Positions 1 to 6,293 of a stretch of 34,659 nt of DNA are shown piece by piece; position 1 is the first letter of the stretch, and each line of letters begins with the position of its first letter. The notes below the pieces were generated by a model. The model did not search any database. It had not been told where the DNA came from and saw only the letters and a program-made list of their open reading frames with translations. The position numbers and the translations under genes are program-made. The stretch covers positions 1 through 34,659 of the forward strand of contig CAMDKK010000042.1 in the NCBI GenBank assembly GCA_945901045.1. Direction: 5' to 3'. Source of the DNA: Limnohabitans sp. Rim8 (GTDB lineage Bacteria; Pseudomonadota; Gammaproteobacteria; Burkholderiales; Burkholderiaceae_C).

Positions 1-252
1 GGTTGCGGCGCCTGCTGTACAGCGCCCTCCATAAGTTCCCCCATCCCTGGAATGCCCTCAGGCAAACCGGCGGGTGTGCGTTGCATCCAGTTGGCAGATG
101 ACTTGCGTTGTATGCTCTTTGGTCAAGACACAAGGCCGTTGGTGTGCGCCCAATTGCAAGCGTCACAAGACATGTGCGGCGCACAAGATGATGGCGGTCA
201 CTCTGCGCGGGTGTACCTTGCGCGACTGGAGAAGCTGACAGCGCCAGATTAA
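1..252 (+). CDS. ykgJ: YkgJ-family cysteine-cluster protein, 5' end missing
   Basis: The reading frame is open from base 1, upstream of the first ATG at 52, so the gene enters from outside the window. The visible 83 residues begin with a CGACC cysteine cluster, then [13 protein letters not shown], a GKPAG turn and further cysteines (VRCIQL, LRCMLF, LVCAQL, DMCG). This spacing is typical of the small YkgJ/DUF-type zinc- or iron-binding proteins, roughly 85 to 95 residues long, so probably fewer than ten residues are missing. The family has no firmly assigned reaction; the cysteines suggest metal binding in the cytoplasm. The gene ends 55 bases before the next one on the same strand. The family call is strong and the function is unknown. 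Confidence 0.85.
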   Translation, partial: GCGACCTAPSISSPIPGMPSGKPAGVRCIQLADDLRCMLFGQDTRPLVCAQLQASQDMCGAQDDGGHSARVYLARLEKLTAPD

Positions 253-258
253 GCTTGA

Positions 259-266
259 GTAATTAC
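259..266. promoter_or_regulatory. GTAATTAC palindrome upstream of the aldolase gene
   Basis: A perfect 8-bp palindrome, GTAATTAC, lies 41 bases before the start codon at 308. It shares the core of the 12-bp palindrome CTGTAATTACAG at 15194-15205 beside the GntR gene. GntR/FCD regulators commonly bind sites of the form TNGTNNNACNA, so this may be a second, weaker operator of the same regulator. An 8-bp palindrome can occur by chance. Confidence 0.3.
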
Positions 267-307
267 AAGAACTTTCACATGTGATAACCAACCCGAGGAG
301 CTGATTT

Positions 308-1093
308 ATGGACTTGATTATTCCCAGCGTCAAAGACCGCGTGCATGCGGATGAATGGCAATTGCGCTGCGACCTGGCCGCGTGCTATCGATTGGTTGCC
401 TTGTACGGCTGGAGCGACTTGGTATTCACCCACATCAGCGCCAAATTACCGCACAGCGTGGCCGGTGAAGTCCATCAGTTCTTGATCAACCCTTATGGTT
501 TGATGTTCGACGAAATCACGGCCTCCAGCTTGGTCAAAGTGGACATGCAGTGCAATAAACTGGATGACAATCCCTTTCCCGTCAACCCCGCAGGATTTGT
601 TATCCACAGTGCAATCCACGAAGCACGCGAAGACGCCGGCTGTGTGCTGCACACCCATTCTCGCGCTGGCGTGGCGGTGAGTGCCCAGCAACATGGGGTG
701 CTCCCGATCAGTCAGCAAAGCACCTTTGTATTGGCCTCACTGGCCTACCATGCGTATGAGGGTGTCGCCATCCGTGACGAAGAAAAAACACGCCTGCAAG
801 CTGACCTGGGCCATGCCAACTATTTGATGCTACGCAACCACGGCTTGCTTACCGTAGGCAAGACGATTGCTGACGCATTTTTATCCATGTACACATTCGA
901 AAACTCATGCCGCATCCAGGTTGATGCCTTGGCAGGCAATGTGACAGCGAATGGGCTCACGAATGTAGATCCACACATTTTGAATGGTGTGGCCCATGCC
1001 ATGAAAGTTCAAACCGATAGCCTCGGGGGGCAATTCGTTTGGCCCGCATTGTTGCGCAAACTTGAACGCGAGCACAGCGACTACGCAAACTGA
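308..1093 (+). CDS. Class II aldolase/adducin-family protein
   Basis: This 261-residue protein has the complete class II aldolase/adducin fold. The metal-binding histidines are visible as HTH at residues 115-117 and in the RNHGLLTVG motif (H178). Near residue 61 is the NPYG segment, followed by E69, equivalent to the region that carries the acid/base residue in fuculose-phosphate aldolases. The start is supported by a GAGGAG ribosome-binding site at 295-300. Family members cleave sugar phosphates or decarboxylate four-carbon acid phosphates using zinc or manganese; the sequence alone does not give the substrate. The length is slightly above the roughly 215 residues of classical aldolases and fits the group of unassigned adducin-domain enzymes found with organic-acid genes in Burkholderiales. 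A palindrome resembling the GntR operator lies upstream. Confidence 0.88.
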   Translation: MDLIIPSVKDRVHADEWQLRCDLAACYRLVALYGWSDLVFTHISAKLPHSVAGEVHQFLINPYGLMFDEITASSLVKVDMQCNKLDDNPFPVNPAGFVIHSAIHEAREDAGCVLHTHSRAGVAVSAQQHGVLPISQQSTFVLASLAYHAYEGVAIRDEEKTRLQADLGHANYLMLRNHGLLTVGKTIADAFLSMYTFENSCRIQVDALAGNVTANGLTNVDPHILNGVAHAMKVQTDSLGGQFVWPALLRKLEREHSDYAN

Positions 1094-1135
1094 ACGCCAA
1101 GGACTGATACCTGCGTCCGACTTAAGCGCCTAAAC

Positions 1136-1150
1136 CAACCGGTGCGGTTG
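1136..1150 (+). terminator. Short hairpin after the aldolase gene
   Basis: CAACCG and CGGTTG form a perfect 6-bp stem with a three-base loop in the gap between the aldolase and pirin genes. No run of T follows, so it is at best a weak or factor-assisted terminator. Confidence 0.25.
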
Positions 1151-1214
1151 CCTTCATCACAGTGAGACGGCTGCTTTTCTGACTCTTGCATTCGCATTGA
1201 GGCATCATTCGACC

Positions 1215-2108
1215 ATGAACCAATCCTTTATAGATAAGCCAACACAGAGCAACCGCGAACTTGAACGTGTCGTCATCGGCCGCGCGACACAAGACGGCGC
1301 CGGCGTCAAGCTCACACGCGTCTTGACGCAAGACCTCCAACAAAGGCTTGATCCTTTCTTGATGTTAGACAACTTTGCCAGCGATGACCCCAACGATTAC
1401 GGCGGCGGATTCCCCGACCACCCCCACCGAGGGTTTGAGACCGTCACCTACATGATTGCCGGGCGAATGCGCCATAAAGACAGTGCAGGCCATGAGGGCT
1501 TGCTTCAAAACGGTGGCGTGCAATGGATGACAGCTGGCAAAGGCGTGATTCACAGTGAAATGCCCGAACAAGAAGTTGGCGTGATGGAAGGTTTCCAGTT
1601 GTGGTTGAACTTGCCAGCGCATCAAAAAATGTGCACCCCTTGGTACCGCGATATTCAAAGCCATGAGATTCCAGAATTCACAACAGCTGACGGTGTTTTG
1701 GTGCGTGTGATTTCAGGCGATAGCCACGGCAAAAGCGGCGCAATAAACCGCTCAGCAGCGCTTTATCCCACACAAGCGCTTTATCTGGACGTTCATTTCA
1801 ATCAAGACGGCTTTTTTGAGCAAGCGCTTAAGCCTGAGCACAATGCGTTTCTTTACAGCTACCGTGGCGCGACCGAGGTGATAGGTCGGAATGGGGAAGT
1901 GAAAAATGTGGCATGTCATCACATGGGCATTTTGCAAAATAAGGGTGACCGTGTCCAGCTGCGTGCCAAGTCGGGCACGCAAGTCTTACTGATTGCTGGG
2001 CAACCCTTGAACGAACCGATTGCGCAACATGGCCCTTTTGTAATGAATACACGCTTAGAACTGATGCAAGCTGTTGAAGATTATCAAAATGGCCTTTTGA
2101 CTCCCTGA
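1215..2108 (+). CDS. Pirin family protein (cupin metalloprotein)
   Basis: The 297-residue product is a bicupin of the pirin family. The iron-binding residues of the N-terminal cupin are all present: H69 and H71 in DHPHRGFETVTY, and H113 and E115 in VIHSEMPE. The pirin C-terminal domain follows from about residue 190. Bacterial pirins have been reported to act as quercetin 2,3-dioxygenases or to interact with metabolic enzymes; the true substrate here cannot be read. The frame is also open from a TTG at 1197, but the ATG at 1215 is preferred because a GAGG sits at 1199-1202, about 12 bases upstream, and the added residues match nothing in the family. The gene stands between the aldolase and the Spy-like gene on the same strand. 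Confidence 0.9.
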   Translation: MNQSFIDKPTQSNRELERVVIGRATQDGAGVKLTRVLTQDLQQRLDPFLMLDNFASDDPNDYGGGFPDHPHRGFETVTYMIAGRMRHKDSAGHEGLLQNGGVQWMTAGKGVIHSEMPEQEVGVMEGFQLWLNLPAHQKMCTPWYRDIQSHEIPEFTTADGVLVRVISGDSHGKSGAINRSAALYPTQALYLDVHFNQDGFFEQALKPEHNAFLYSYRGATEVIGRNGEVKNVACHHMGILQNKGDRVQLRAKSGTQVLLIAGQPLNEPIAQHGPFVMNTRLELMQAVEDYQNGLLTP

Positions 2109-2154
2109 ACTTTACAAAGGCATACACAACAGATGAAAAGCAGAAACATCGTTT

Positions 2155-2195
2155 GCTGATACTTGTCATCAGCTTGAACTTCAATTCAAGTTTTT
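2155..2195 (+). terminator. Tandem hairpins with a T tract between pirin and Spy-like genes
   Basis: Two stems adjoin. GCTGAT/ATCAGC spans 2155-2173 with a 7-base loop. CTTGAA/TTCAAG spans 2173-2190 with a 6-base loop and is followed by five T at 2191-2195. The second has the form of a weak intrinsic terminator for the pirin transcript. Because it ends only 19 bases before the Spy-like start codon, it could instead be a structured leader of that gene. Confidence 0.4.
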
Positions 2196-2214
2196 GAACA
2201 TGAAAAGGAACACC

Positions 2215-2724
2215 ATGAAACGCCATCACATTCTGATTTCTGCCAGTCTGTTGCTTGCTTTGAATACTTTTGCGCAAAGTGCGCCTGTCGCTGAGTCCCA
2301 AATACCAGCTGCAGATATGGGCCATATGCACAACCTAGGATTGATGCAAAAAATACGGGATATGAAGGGTCTTCGTCATGCCCAACACTTGGAAGCGCTC
2401 AAAACCACTTTAAAAATCCTGCCCGAACAAGACAGCAAGTGGGCTGCATTTGCCAACAGCATGAAACCAACGGGGCCACGCCAAGACAAGCGGTTTTTAG
2501 AAGACATAGACAGACTGACCACACCTGAACGCATCGACAAAATGATGGCCTTCAAGGCACAACGTGATACAGAATTGAACAAACGCGCAGAGGCCACTAA
2601 AACGTTTTATAACGTTTTAACAGAGGATCAGAAAAAAATATTTGACCAACATACGACCAAAATCATGGGCAAGATGGCACACAAGCAATCCGGTGGCCAT
2701 GAGAACATGATTCGAAACAATTAG
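2215..2724 (+). CDS. Spy/CpxP-like periplasmic LTXXQ-motif protein
   Basis: The 169-residue product starts with a signal peptide (MKRHHILISASLLLALNTFAQ, cleavage probably near residue 22) and continues as a highly charged, predicted all-helical protein. It carries LTEDQ near its C terminus, the LTXXQ signature of the Spy/CpxP family of periplasmic chaperones and stress sensors. The start at 2215 is chosen over an in-frame TTG (2194) and ATG (2200) because AAAGGAACACC places a good ribosome-binding site directly before it. Known relatives bind unfolded envelope proteins and are induced by envelope stress or copper; no regulator is adjacent here. Divergence within the family is high, so the family is fairly sure and the exact role inferred. 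Confidence 0.75.
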   Translation: MKRHHILISASLLLALNTFAQSAPVAESQIPAADMGHMHNLGLMQKIRDMKGLRHAQHLEALKTTLKILPEQDSKWAAFANSMKPTGPRQDKRFLEDIDRLTTPERIDKMMAFKAQRDTELNKRAEATKTFYNVLTEDQKKIFDQHTTKIMGKMAHKQSGGHENMIRNN

Positions 2725-2728
2725 TTTT

Positions 2729-2751
2729 GAAATGCTTTAAAAAAGCATTTC
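2729..2751 (+). terminator. Perfect hairpin after the Spy-like gene
   Basis: Ten perfect base pairs (GAAATGCTTT with AAAGCATTTC) enclose a three-A loop, starting five bases after the stop codon. The T-rich tail is poor, so termination strength is uncertain. It also marks the left border of the origin-like region. Confidence 0.5.
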
Positions 2752-2812
2752 ATCATTGCTGATTTGGTATAAAAATCAAAAGCCACAAAATTTTAAATTT
2801 TTTGTATAAGCT

Positions 2813-2821
2813 TGTGGATAA
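2813..2821 (-). promoter_or_regulatory. Perfect DnaA box
   Basis: TGTGGATAA on the + strand is the exact complement of TTATCCACA. It is inverted relative to the box at 2841-2849, with 19 bases between them, and lies next to the weaker box at 2801-2809. Confidence 0.75.
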
Positions 2822-2840
2822 ATAGACTTGAAAAAACAAG

Positions 2841-2849
2841 TTATCCACA
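2841..2849 (+). promoter_or_regulatory. Perfect DnaA box
   Basis: TTATCCACA is an exact match to the consensus DnaA box. Together with the inverted copy at 2813-2821 it forms the left cluster of the origin-like region. Confidence 0.75.
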
Positions 2850-2958
2850 ACTTTCTCTAAAAATAAAAAGTTGTTCATTTTGCGGGTACAAAGCGAAACA
2901 CTGTCTTGCACAAGATTCAAAACCAGTTAAGTACTTGAAAAATAACAGAGTATTGCCC

Positions 2959-2967
2959 TTGTCCACA
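2959..2967 (+). promoter_or_regulatory. Near-consensus DnaA box
   Basis: TTGTCCACA differs from the consensus at one base. Its position, 18 bases before the CTA repeats and in the same orientation as the + box at 2841, is what a DnaA-trio unwinding module requires. Confidence 0.55.
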
Positions 2968-2985
2968 GGGAAGTGCATTCCTTAT

Positions 2986-2997
2986 CTACTACTACTA
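2986..2997. promoter_or_regulatory. DnaA-trio-like CTA repeat
   Basis: Four tandem CTA units occur (TAG on the complementary strand), followed by TCTTTATTTAAAAG. DnaA-trios are repeated 3'-GAT-5' trinucleotides that load DnaA on one strand during origin melting. The orientation relative to the DnaA box at 2959-2967 is correct for this. Confidence 0.6.
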
Positions 2998-3077
2998 TCT
3001 TTATTTAAAAGAATAAGAGATAAAGAAGGGACAACAGTCGCTGGTAAAATTTGGCATCTTCAAAGTTTATTGGGTAC

Positions 3078-3857
3078 ATGTTGTCAGCTTCCGATCCAAG
3101 CACATCTGTCGGTTATGAAATCAAGAGCGCTGACCTGGCACTGGTTGCTTTGTTGCTGAAAACTTCCAATATCGACACATTGAAACGCGAGTTAAGAAAA
3201 CAACTCGCAGACACGCCCGATTTTTTTGACCAAGAACCCGTTGTGATTGATCTGATTGGATTGTCAGAACATGAAAAAAATCAGCCCATTGACTTTGACC
3301 AATTGTTGGCTCTGTTACGTTCCCATCAAATGCATCCTATCGCCTTGCGCTCTGGCACAACATATCACATGCAAGCAGGAAAAAATGCCGGCTTGATCGA
3401 CGCCACATACGCTCGTATTTTGAAAACAACGGTTGCTGTTGCATCACCCCAAGCAACTTCTGCTGCTGCACCCATTCCCGTCAAGACACGTGAAACACCA
3501 ACGGGTTCTTTGGGTGCATTGGTGGTTGATAAACCGCTTCGATCGGGTCAGCAGGTGTATGCAAAAGGCCGTGATTTAGTGGTACTGGCTATGGTCAATC
3601 CAGGCGCTGAGGTCATTGCCGATGGCAATATCCATGTGTATGCAGCGCTTCGTGGAAAAGCCATTGCAGGCGCTAAAGGCAACAGTGAAGCCATGATATT
3701 TGCACAAGCTATGGAGCCTGAATTACTCTCCATTGCAGGTGTCTACAGGACCAGTGAAAATGCATTACCGACCGACATTTGGGGTAAAGCAGCGTATGTT
3801 CGCTTGAAACCCAGCCCAGAAGGTGAAAAATTGGTGATACAAGCACTGAAAGCCTGA
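3078..3857 (+). CDS. minC: Septum site-determining protein MinC
   Basis: MinC blocks FtsZ ring assembly away from midcell and is carried to the membrane by MinD. The 259-residue product has an N-terminal FtsZ-inhibiting domain (from about YEIKSADLALVALLLK, residue 13, to about residue 105). A linker rich in alanine and proline follows, then the C-terminal beta-helical MinD-binding domain with RSGQQVYA, the GAEVIADGNIHVYAALRG turn and AGAKGN. An in-frame TTG at 3051 would add nine residues, but neither start has a clear ribosome-binding site; the ATG at 3078 is chosen because the family usually begins just before the EIKS strand. It is the first gene of minCDE and lies immediately right of the origin-like region, so that region also contains its promoter. 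Confidence 0.93.
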   Translation: MLSASDPSTSVGYEIKSADLALVALLLKTSNIDTLKRELRKQLADTPDFFDQEPVVIDLIGLSEHEKNQPIDFDQLLALLRSHQMHPIALRSGTTYHMQAGKNAGLIDATYARILKTTVAVASPQATSAAAPIPVKTRETPTGSLGALVVDKPLRSGQQVYAKGRDLVVLAMVNPGAEVIADGNIHVYAALRGKAIAGAKGNSEAMIFAQAMEPELLSIAGVYRTSENALPTDIWGKAAYVRLKPSPEGEKLVIQALKA

Positions 3858-3910
3858 TCTTCAAACAATTTTCATCCGAATTTTTAATTTCACAGAAAGA
3901 CTTATCACCC

Positions 3911-4726
3911 ATGACAAAAATAGTTGTTGTGACTTCCGGTAAGGGGGGTGTGGGGAAAACCACCACCAGCGCCAGTTTCGCTACAGGCTTGGCCCTTCGT
4001 GGCTTTAAAACCGTTGTGATTGATTTTGATGTGGGTCTGCGCAATCTGGACTTGATCATGGGCTGTGAGCGCCGTGTGGTGTATGACTTCATCAATGTGA
4101 TTCAAGGTGAAGCCAACCTGAACCAAGCACTGATCAAAGACAAGCAATGTGAAAATCTTTTCGTGCTCGCGGCATCGCAGACACGCGATAAAGACGCTTT
4201 GAGCCACGATGGCGTTCAGAAGGTTTTAAACGATTTGGCTGGGATGGGCTTCGACTACATCATTTGCGACTCTCCTGCGGGCATTGAAACGGGTGCATTG
4301 ATGGCTATGCACTTTGCAGACGAAGCATTGATCGTGACCAACCCGGAAGTTTCGTCGGTACGCGATTCAGACCGTATTTTGGGTATGTTGGGCAGTAAAA
4401 CGAAGCGGGCTATTGAAGGATCGGACCCCATTAAGGAACATTTGTTGATTACCCGCTACAACCCCAACCGGGTGGAAGACGGCCAGATGCTGTCGCTGCA
4501 AGATATTCAGGACATCTTGCGCGTCCCCTTGATTGGGGTGATTCCTGAAAGTGAAAACGTTTTGCAAGCTTCCAATCAAGGCACACCCGCGATTCACATG
4601 AAGGGTGCGGATGTGTCTGAAGCTTACAAAGATGTGATTGACAGATTTTTGGGAGAAGAAAAGCCACTTCGTTTTACCGAAGTGGAAAAAACAAGTTTTT
4701 TCAAGCGTCTTTTTGGAGGCAAATAA
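3911..4726 (+). CDS. minD: Septum site-determining ATPase MinD
   Basis: MinD is the membrane-cycling ATPase that recruits MinC and is driven off the membrane by MinE. The 271-residue protein has the deviant Walker A motif SGKGGVGKTTT with both lysines (K11 and K16), a switch I region with D38 and D40 (VVIDFDVGLRNLD), and Walker B ending at D120 (IICDSPAGIE). The C-terminal membrane-targeting amphipathic helix is clear as KTSFFKRLFGGK. Its length equals that of the usual gram-negative MinD. It follows minC by 53 bases and precedes minE by three, as expected for one transcript. Confidence 0.98.
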   Translation: MTKIVVVTSGKGGVGKTTTSASFATGLALRGFKTVVIDFDVGLRNLDLIMGCERRVVYDFINVIQGEANLNQALIKDKQCENLFVLAASQTRDKDALSHDGVQKVLNDLAGMGFDYIICDSPAGIETGALMAMHFADEALIVTNPEVSSVRDSDRILGMLGSKTKRAIEGSDPIKEHLLITRYNPNRVEDGQMLSLQDIQDILRVPLIGVIPESENVLQASNQGTPAIHMKGADVSEAYKDVIDRFLGEEKPLRFTEVEKTSFFKRLFGGK

Positions 4727-4729
4727 AGC

Positions 4730-4990
4730 ATGTCCTTCCTTTCATTCTTTCTTGGGGAAAAGAAAAAAACGGCCAACGTGGCCAAAGAACGCTTGCAAAT
4801 CATCCTTGCACACGAGCGCAGTGGTCGCAATGCAGCAGAACCGGACTACCTGCCGGATTTACAACGTGAGTTGATCGCCGTGATCAGCAAATACGTCAAG
4901 ATCAATCCTGATCACATCAAAGTAAATTTAGAACGTCAGGACAATCTGGAAGTGTTAGAAGTCAAGATCGAATTGCCAGATTCACGCTAA
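4730..4990 (+). CDS. minE: Cell division topological specificity factor MinE
   Basis: MinE stimulates the MinD ATPase and makes the Min system oscillate. The 86-residue product has the short hydrophobic N terminus MSFLSFFLG (membrane contact), the MinD-binding helix with [10 protein letters not shown] at residues 21-30, and the C-terminal dimerisation domain ([16 protein letters not shown] onward). Its start is three bases after the minD stop, indicating translational coupling. The stop codon lies within the left arm and loop of a terminator hairpin. Confidence 0.97.
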   Translation: MSFLSFFLGEKKKTANVAKERLQIILAHERSGRNAAEPDYLPDLQRELIAVISKYVKINPDHIKVNLERQDNLEVLEVKIELPDSR

Positions 4991-5017
4991 AAATAAAATT
5001 GAAGCGTGGGTTTTTTT
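4981..5017 (+). terminator. Intrinsic terminator of minCDE
   Basis: TTCACGCT and AGCGTGGG can pair (six Watson-Crick pairs plus two wobbles) around a 14-base loop, and a run of seven T follows at 5011-5017. The left arm overlaps the last codons of minE. Confidence 0.6.
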
Positions 5018-5022
5018 CTTTG

Positions 5023-5126
5023 CCGTGGAGAAAAATTTCTTAAATGAATCATTCTTTATTTGGATTGATGTGTGCTATCGGGCACATTCTAAATACAAGA
5101 ATAAAGAAATTAATACTTCTCCGCGG
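5023..5126. repeat. Nested inverted repeat, about 104 bases
   Basis: The outer arms CCGTGGAGAA (5023-5032) and TTCTCCGCGG (5117-5126) pair over ten positions with one wobble. Inside them AATTTCTT (5034-5041) can pair with AAGAAATT (5104-5111), or TTCTTTATT (5052-5060) with AATAAAGAA (5100-5108). A central hairpin TGTGC/GCACA lies at 5071-5086. The whole segment could fold as one long stem-loop. It carries no open reading frame. It might be a structured RNA, a small non-autonomous element, or part of the leader of the gene at 5227. Confidence 0.5.
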
Positions 5127-5186
5127 TACGTTTCCTGTTTAAGATGAGATAAACAGAGTAGTTAAAAAATCCTGAAAAATCTGCGT

Positions 5187-5205
5187 CCATAAAGCACTTT
5201 TATGG
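5187..5205 (+). promoter_or_regulatory. Leader hairpin before the Bug gene at 5227
   Basis: CCATAAA and TTTATGG form a perfect 7-bp stem with a five-base loop, ending 21 bases before the start codon and just upstream of the AAAGGTG ribosome-binding site. It could influence translation or transcript stability. Confidence 0.3.
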
Positions 5206-5226
5206 CTGAAAAATAAAGGTGACAAC

Positions 5227-6210
5227 ATGATCAATCGGCGTCAAGGTATTGCTGGCTTGGGTGGCCTTAGTCTGCTGGGTGTAAAAGCGCTGTGTGCGCA
5301 AACACTTTCTGGCCCACCCATCAGTTTGATCGTCCCACAACCGGCGGGCAACCCCACCGATATCCTGGCCAGAAGGTTGCAGTTCGCCACACAGCGTGAA
5401 CTCGGTCAGGCTATCGTGGTCGAAAACCTGCCTGGCGCTGGAGGTTCATTGGGTGTCAATAAAATGTTGGCGAGTCCTGTGGCCTCGCCGGTGTTGATGA
5501 TCGCTTCGCAAACCGAATCCATATTGACACCTCTGTCTGTTCGCGCTGCGCGTTACACCAGTGAGCGTTTGCGCCCAGTGCTGCTTATCACAAGAGCCCC
5601 TTATATTTTATTAGGCCGCGCGGATTTGCCTGCACGCCATTTGGGTGAACTTGTCAAATTGGCACGCAATCAACCTTCTCGTCCTTTGACGTTTGGGCAT
5701 ATTGGGAACGGGTCCATGATTCATCTGTTGGGTGAACGACTTGCACGAAAGACTGGAATATCATTGACGCAAGTGCCTTACAAAGGGGTGCCACCCGTGC
5801 TCCAAGATTTGATCGGCGGGCAGATAGATCTGACCTTCGTGCCCCAAAGTGCCGTTCGAGATTTGGTGGCATCGGGCAAGGTGAAAGTGTTTGGGACGAC
5901 CGCTGCCAACACGTCAGAAAAAATACCAGAAGCGTTTCCTATTTCAAAATCCGAGCCTGTACTTTCGGATTTTATTCATGGCACATGGGGTGCGATTTTT
6001 GTGGCAAGGACCTTGCCAGAGGAACAGGTGCTTCGCTTGCACAAAGCCTTGACCGCCGCCTGCCATCAAACTCAATTTCAATCGCAGACCCTGGCCAGCG
6101 GCAGCGAACCGGCGCCACCCATGACTTTGAGTGAGTTGGAACGTTTCTTTGATGAGGAGACCATTCTGTACCATGCCATGGCGCGTGAGATAGGTATTCA
6201 GCCTGAATGA
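5227..6210 (+). CDS. Tripartite tricarboxylate transporter substrate-binding protein (Bug family)
   Basis: The 327-residue protein is a periplasmic receptor of the Bug/TctC family, which captures organic acids or amides for TctAB-type transporters. After an N-terminal signal with a twin-arginine-like start (NRRQGIAGLGG), it shows the family pattern: ISLIVPQPAGNPTDILARRL, VVENLPGAGGSLGVNKML, the LTQVPYKGVPPVLQDLIGGQIDLTF block and a C-terminal helical region. The usual PFxxGGxTD loop is changed to PQPAGNPTD, which may alter ligand contacts. A ribosome-binding site (AAAGGTG) precedes the ATG. No tctA or tctB is in the window, so it is an orphan receptor, as is common in this order. It is transcribed toward the oxidoreductase gene, with a hairpin between them. 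Confidence 0.92.
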   Translation: MINRRQGIAGLGGLSLLGVKALCAQTLSGPPISLIVPQPAGNPTDILARRLQFATQRELGQAIVVENLPGAGGSLGVNKMLASPVASPVLMIASQTESILTPLSVRAARYTSERLRPVLLITRAPYILLGRADLPARHLGELVKLARNQPSRPLTFGHIGNGSMIHLLGERLARKTGISLTQVPYKGVPPVLQDLIGGQIDLTFVPQSAVRDLVASGKVKVFGTTAANTSEKIPEAFPISKSEPVLSDFIHGTWGAIFVARTLPEEQVLRLHKALTAACHQTQFQSQTLASGSEPAPPMTLSELERFFDEETILYHAMAREIGIQPE

Positions 6211-6248
6211 TGAAGGTCGACAAGTTAGCAAATTGAAATCGAATTTAA

Positions 6249-6280
6249 TTTCTGCGTACCCGGTGACAGGTATGCAGAAA
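6249..6280. terminator. Hairpin between convergent genes
   Basis: TTTCTGCGTACC and GGTATGCAGAAA form a 12-position stem with one wobble and an eight-base loop, placed midway between the stop codons of the converging genes ending at 6210 and 6294. It can act on both strands, although neither side has a strong T run. Confidence 0.55.
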
Positions 6281-6293
6281 CAGTGGCTTGAAA

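Larger units (their letters stand above)
2761..3040. other. Candidate replication origin (oriC-like region)
   Basis: This gene-free stretch is much more AT-rich than the flanking genes and contains a cluster of DnaA boxes. Perfect TTATCCACA copies lie at 2841-2849 (+) and 2813-2821 (-). One-mismatch copies are TTGTCCACA at 2959-2967 (+) and TTATACAAA at 2801-2809 (-). The box at 2959 is followed by a GC-richer segment, then CTACTACTACTA at 2986-2997, then an AT-rich tract at 2998-3030. This order of DnaA box, GC segment, DnaA-trio and AT-rich unwinding tract matches the basal unwinding system described for Bacillus subtilis and many other origins. No dnaA, dnaN, rpmH or gidA gene is in the window. 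The alternative is a DnaA-responsive promoter region for minC, but the trio and AT tract are not explained by that. Confidence 0.65.

Noticed and set aside
1828-2331. Minus-strand open frame spanning the pirin-Spy gap
   Set aside because: It runs through two conserved + strand genes and has no ribosome-binding site or motif.
2986-2997. CTA run as a simple microsatellite
   Set aside because: Only four units, but its position and orientation relative to the DnaA box favour a DnaA-trio over a random repeat.
3051-3077. TTG start that would lengthen MinC by nine residues
   Set aside because: No ribosome-binding site and no match to the family N terminus; the ATG at 3078 is kept, with some doubt.
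2812-3159. Open frame of 115 codons across the AT-rich gap before minC
   Set aside because: It has no ribosome-binding site, a composition typical of non-coding AT-rich DNA, and overlaps minC; the DnaA boxes explain the region better.
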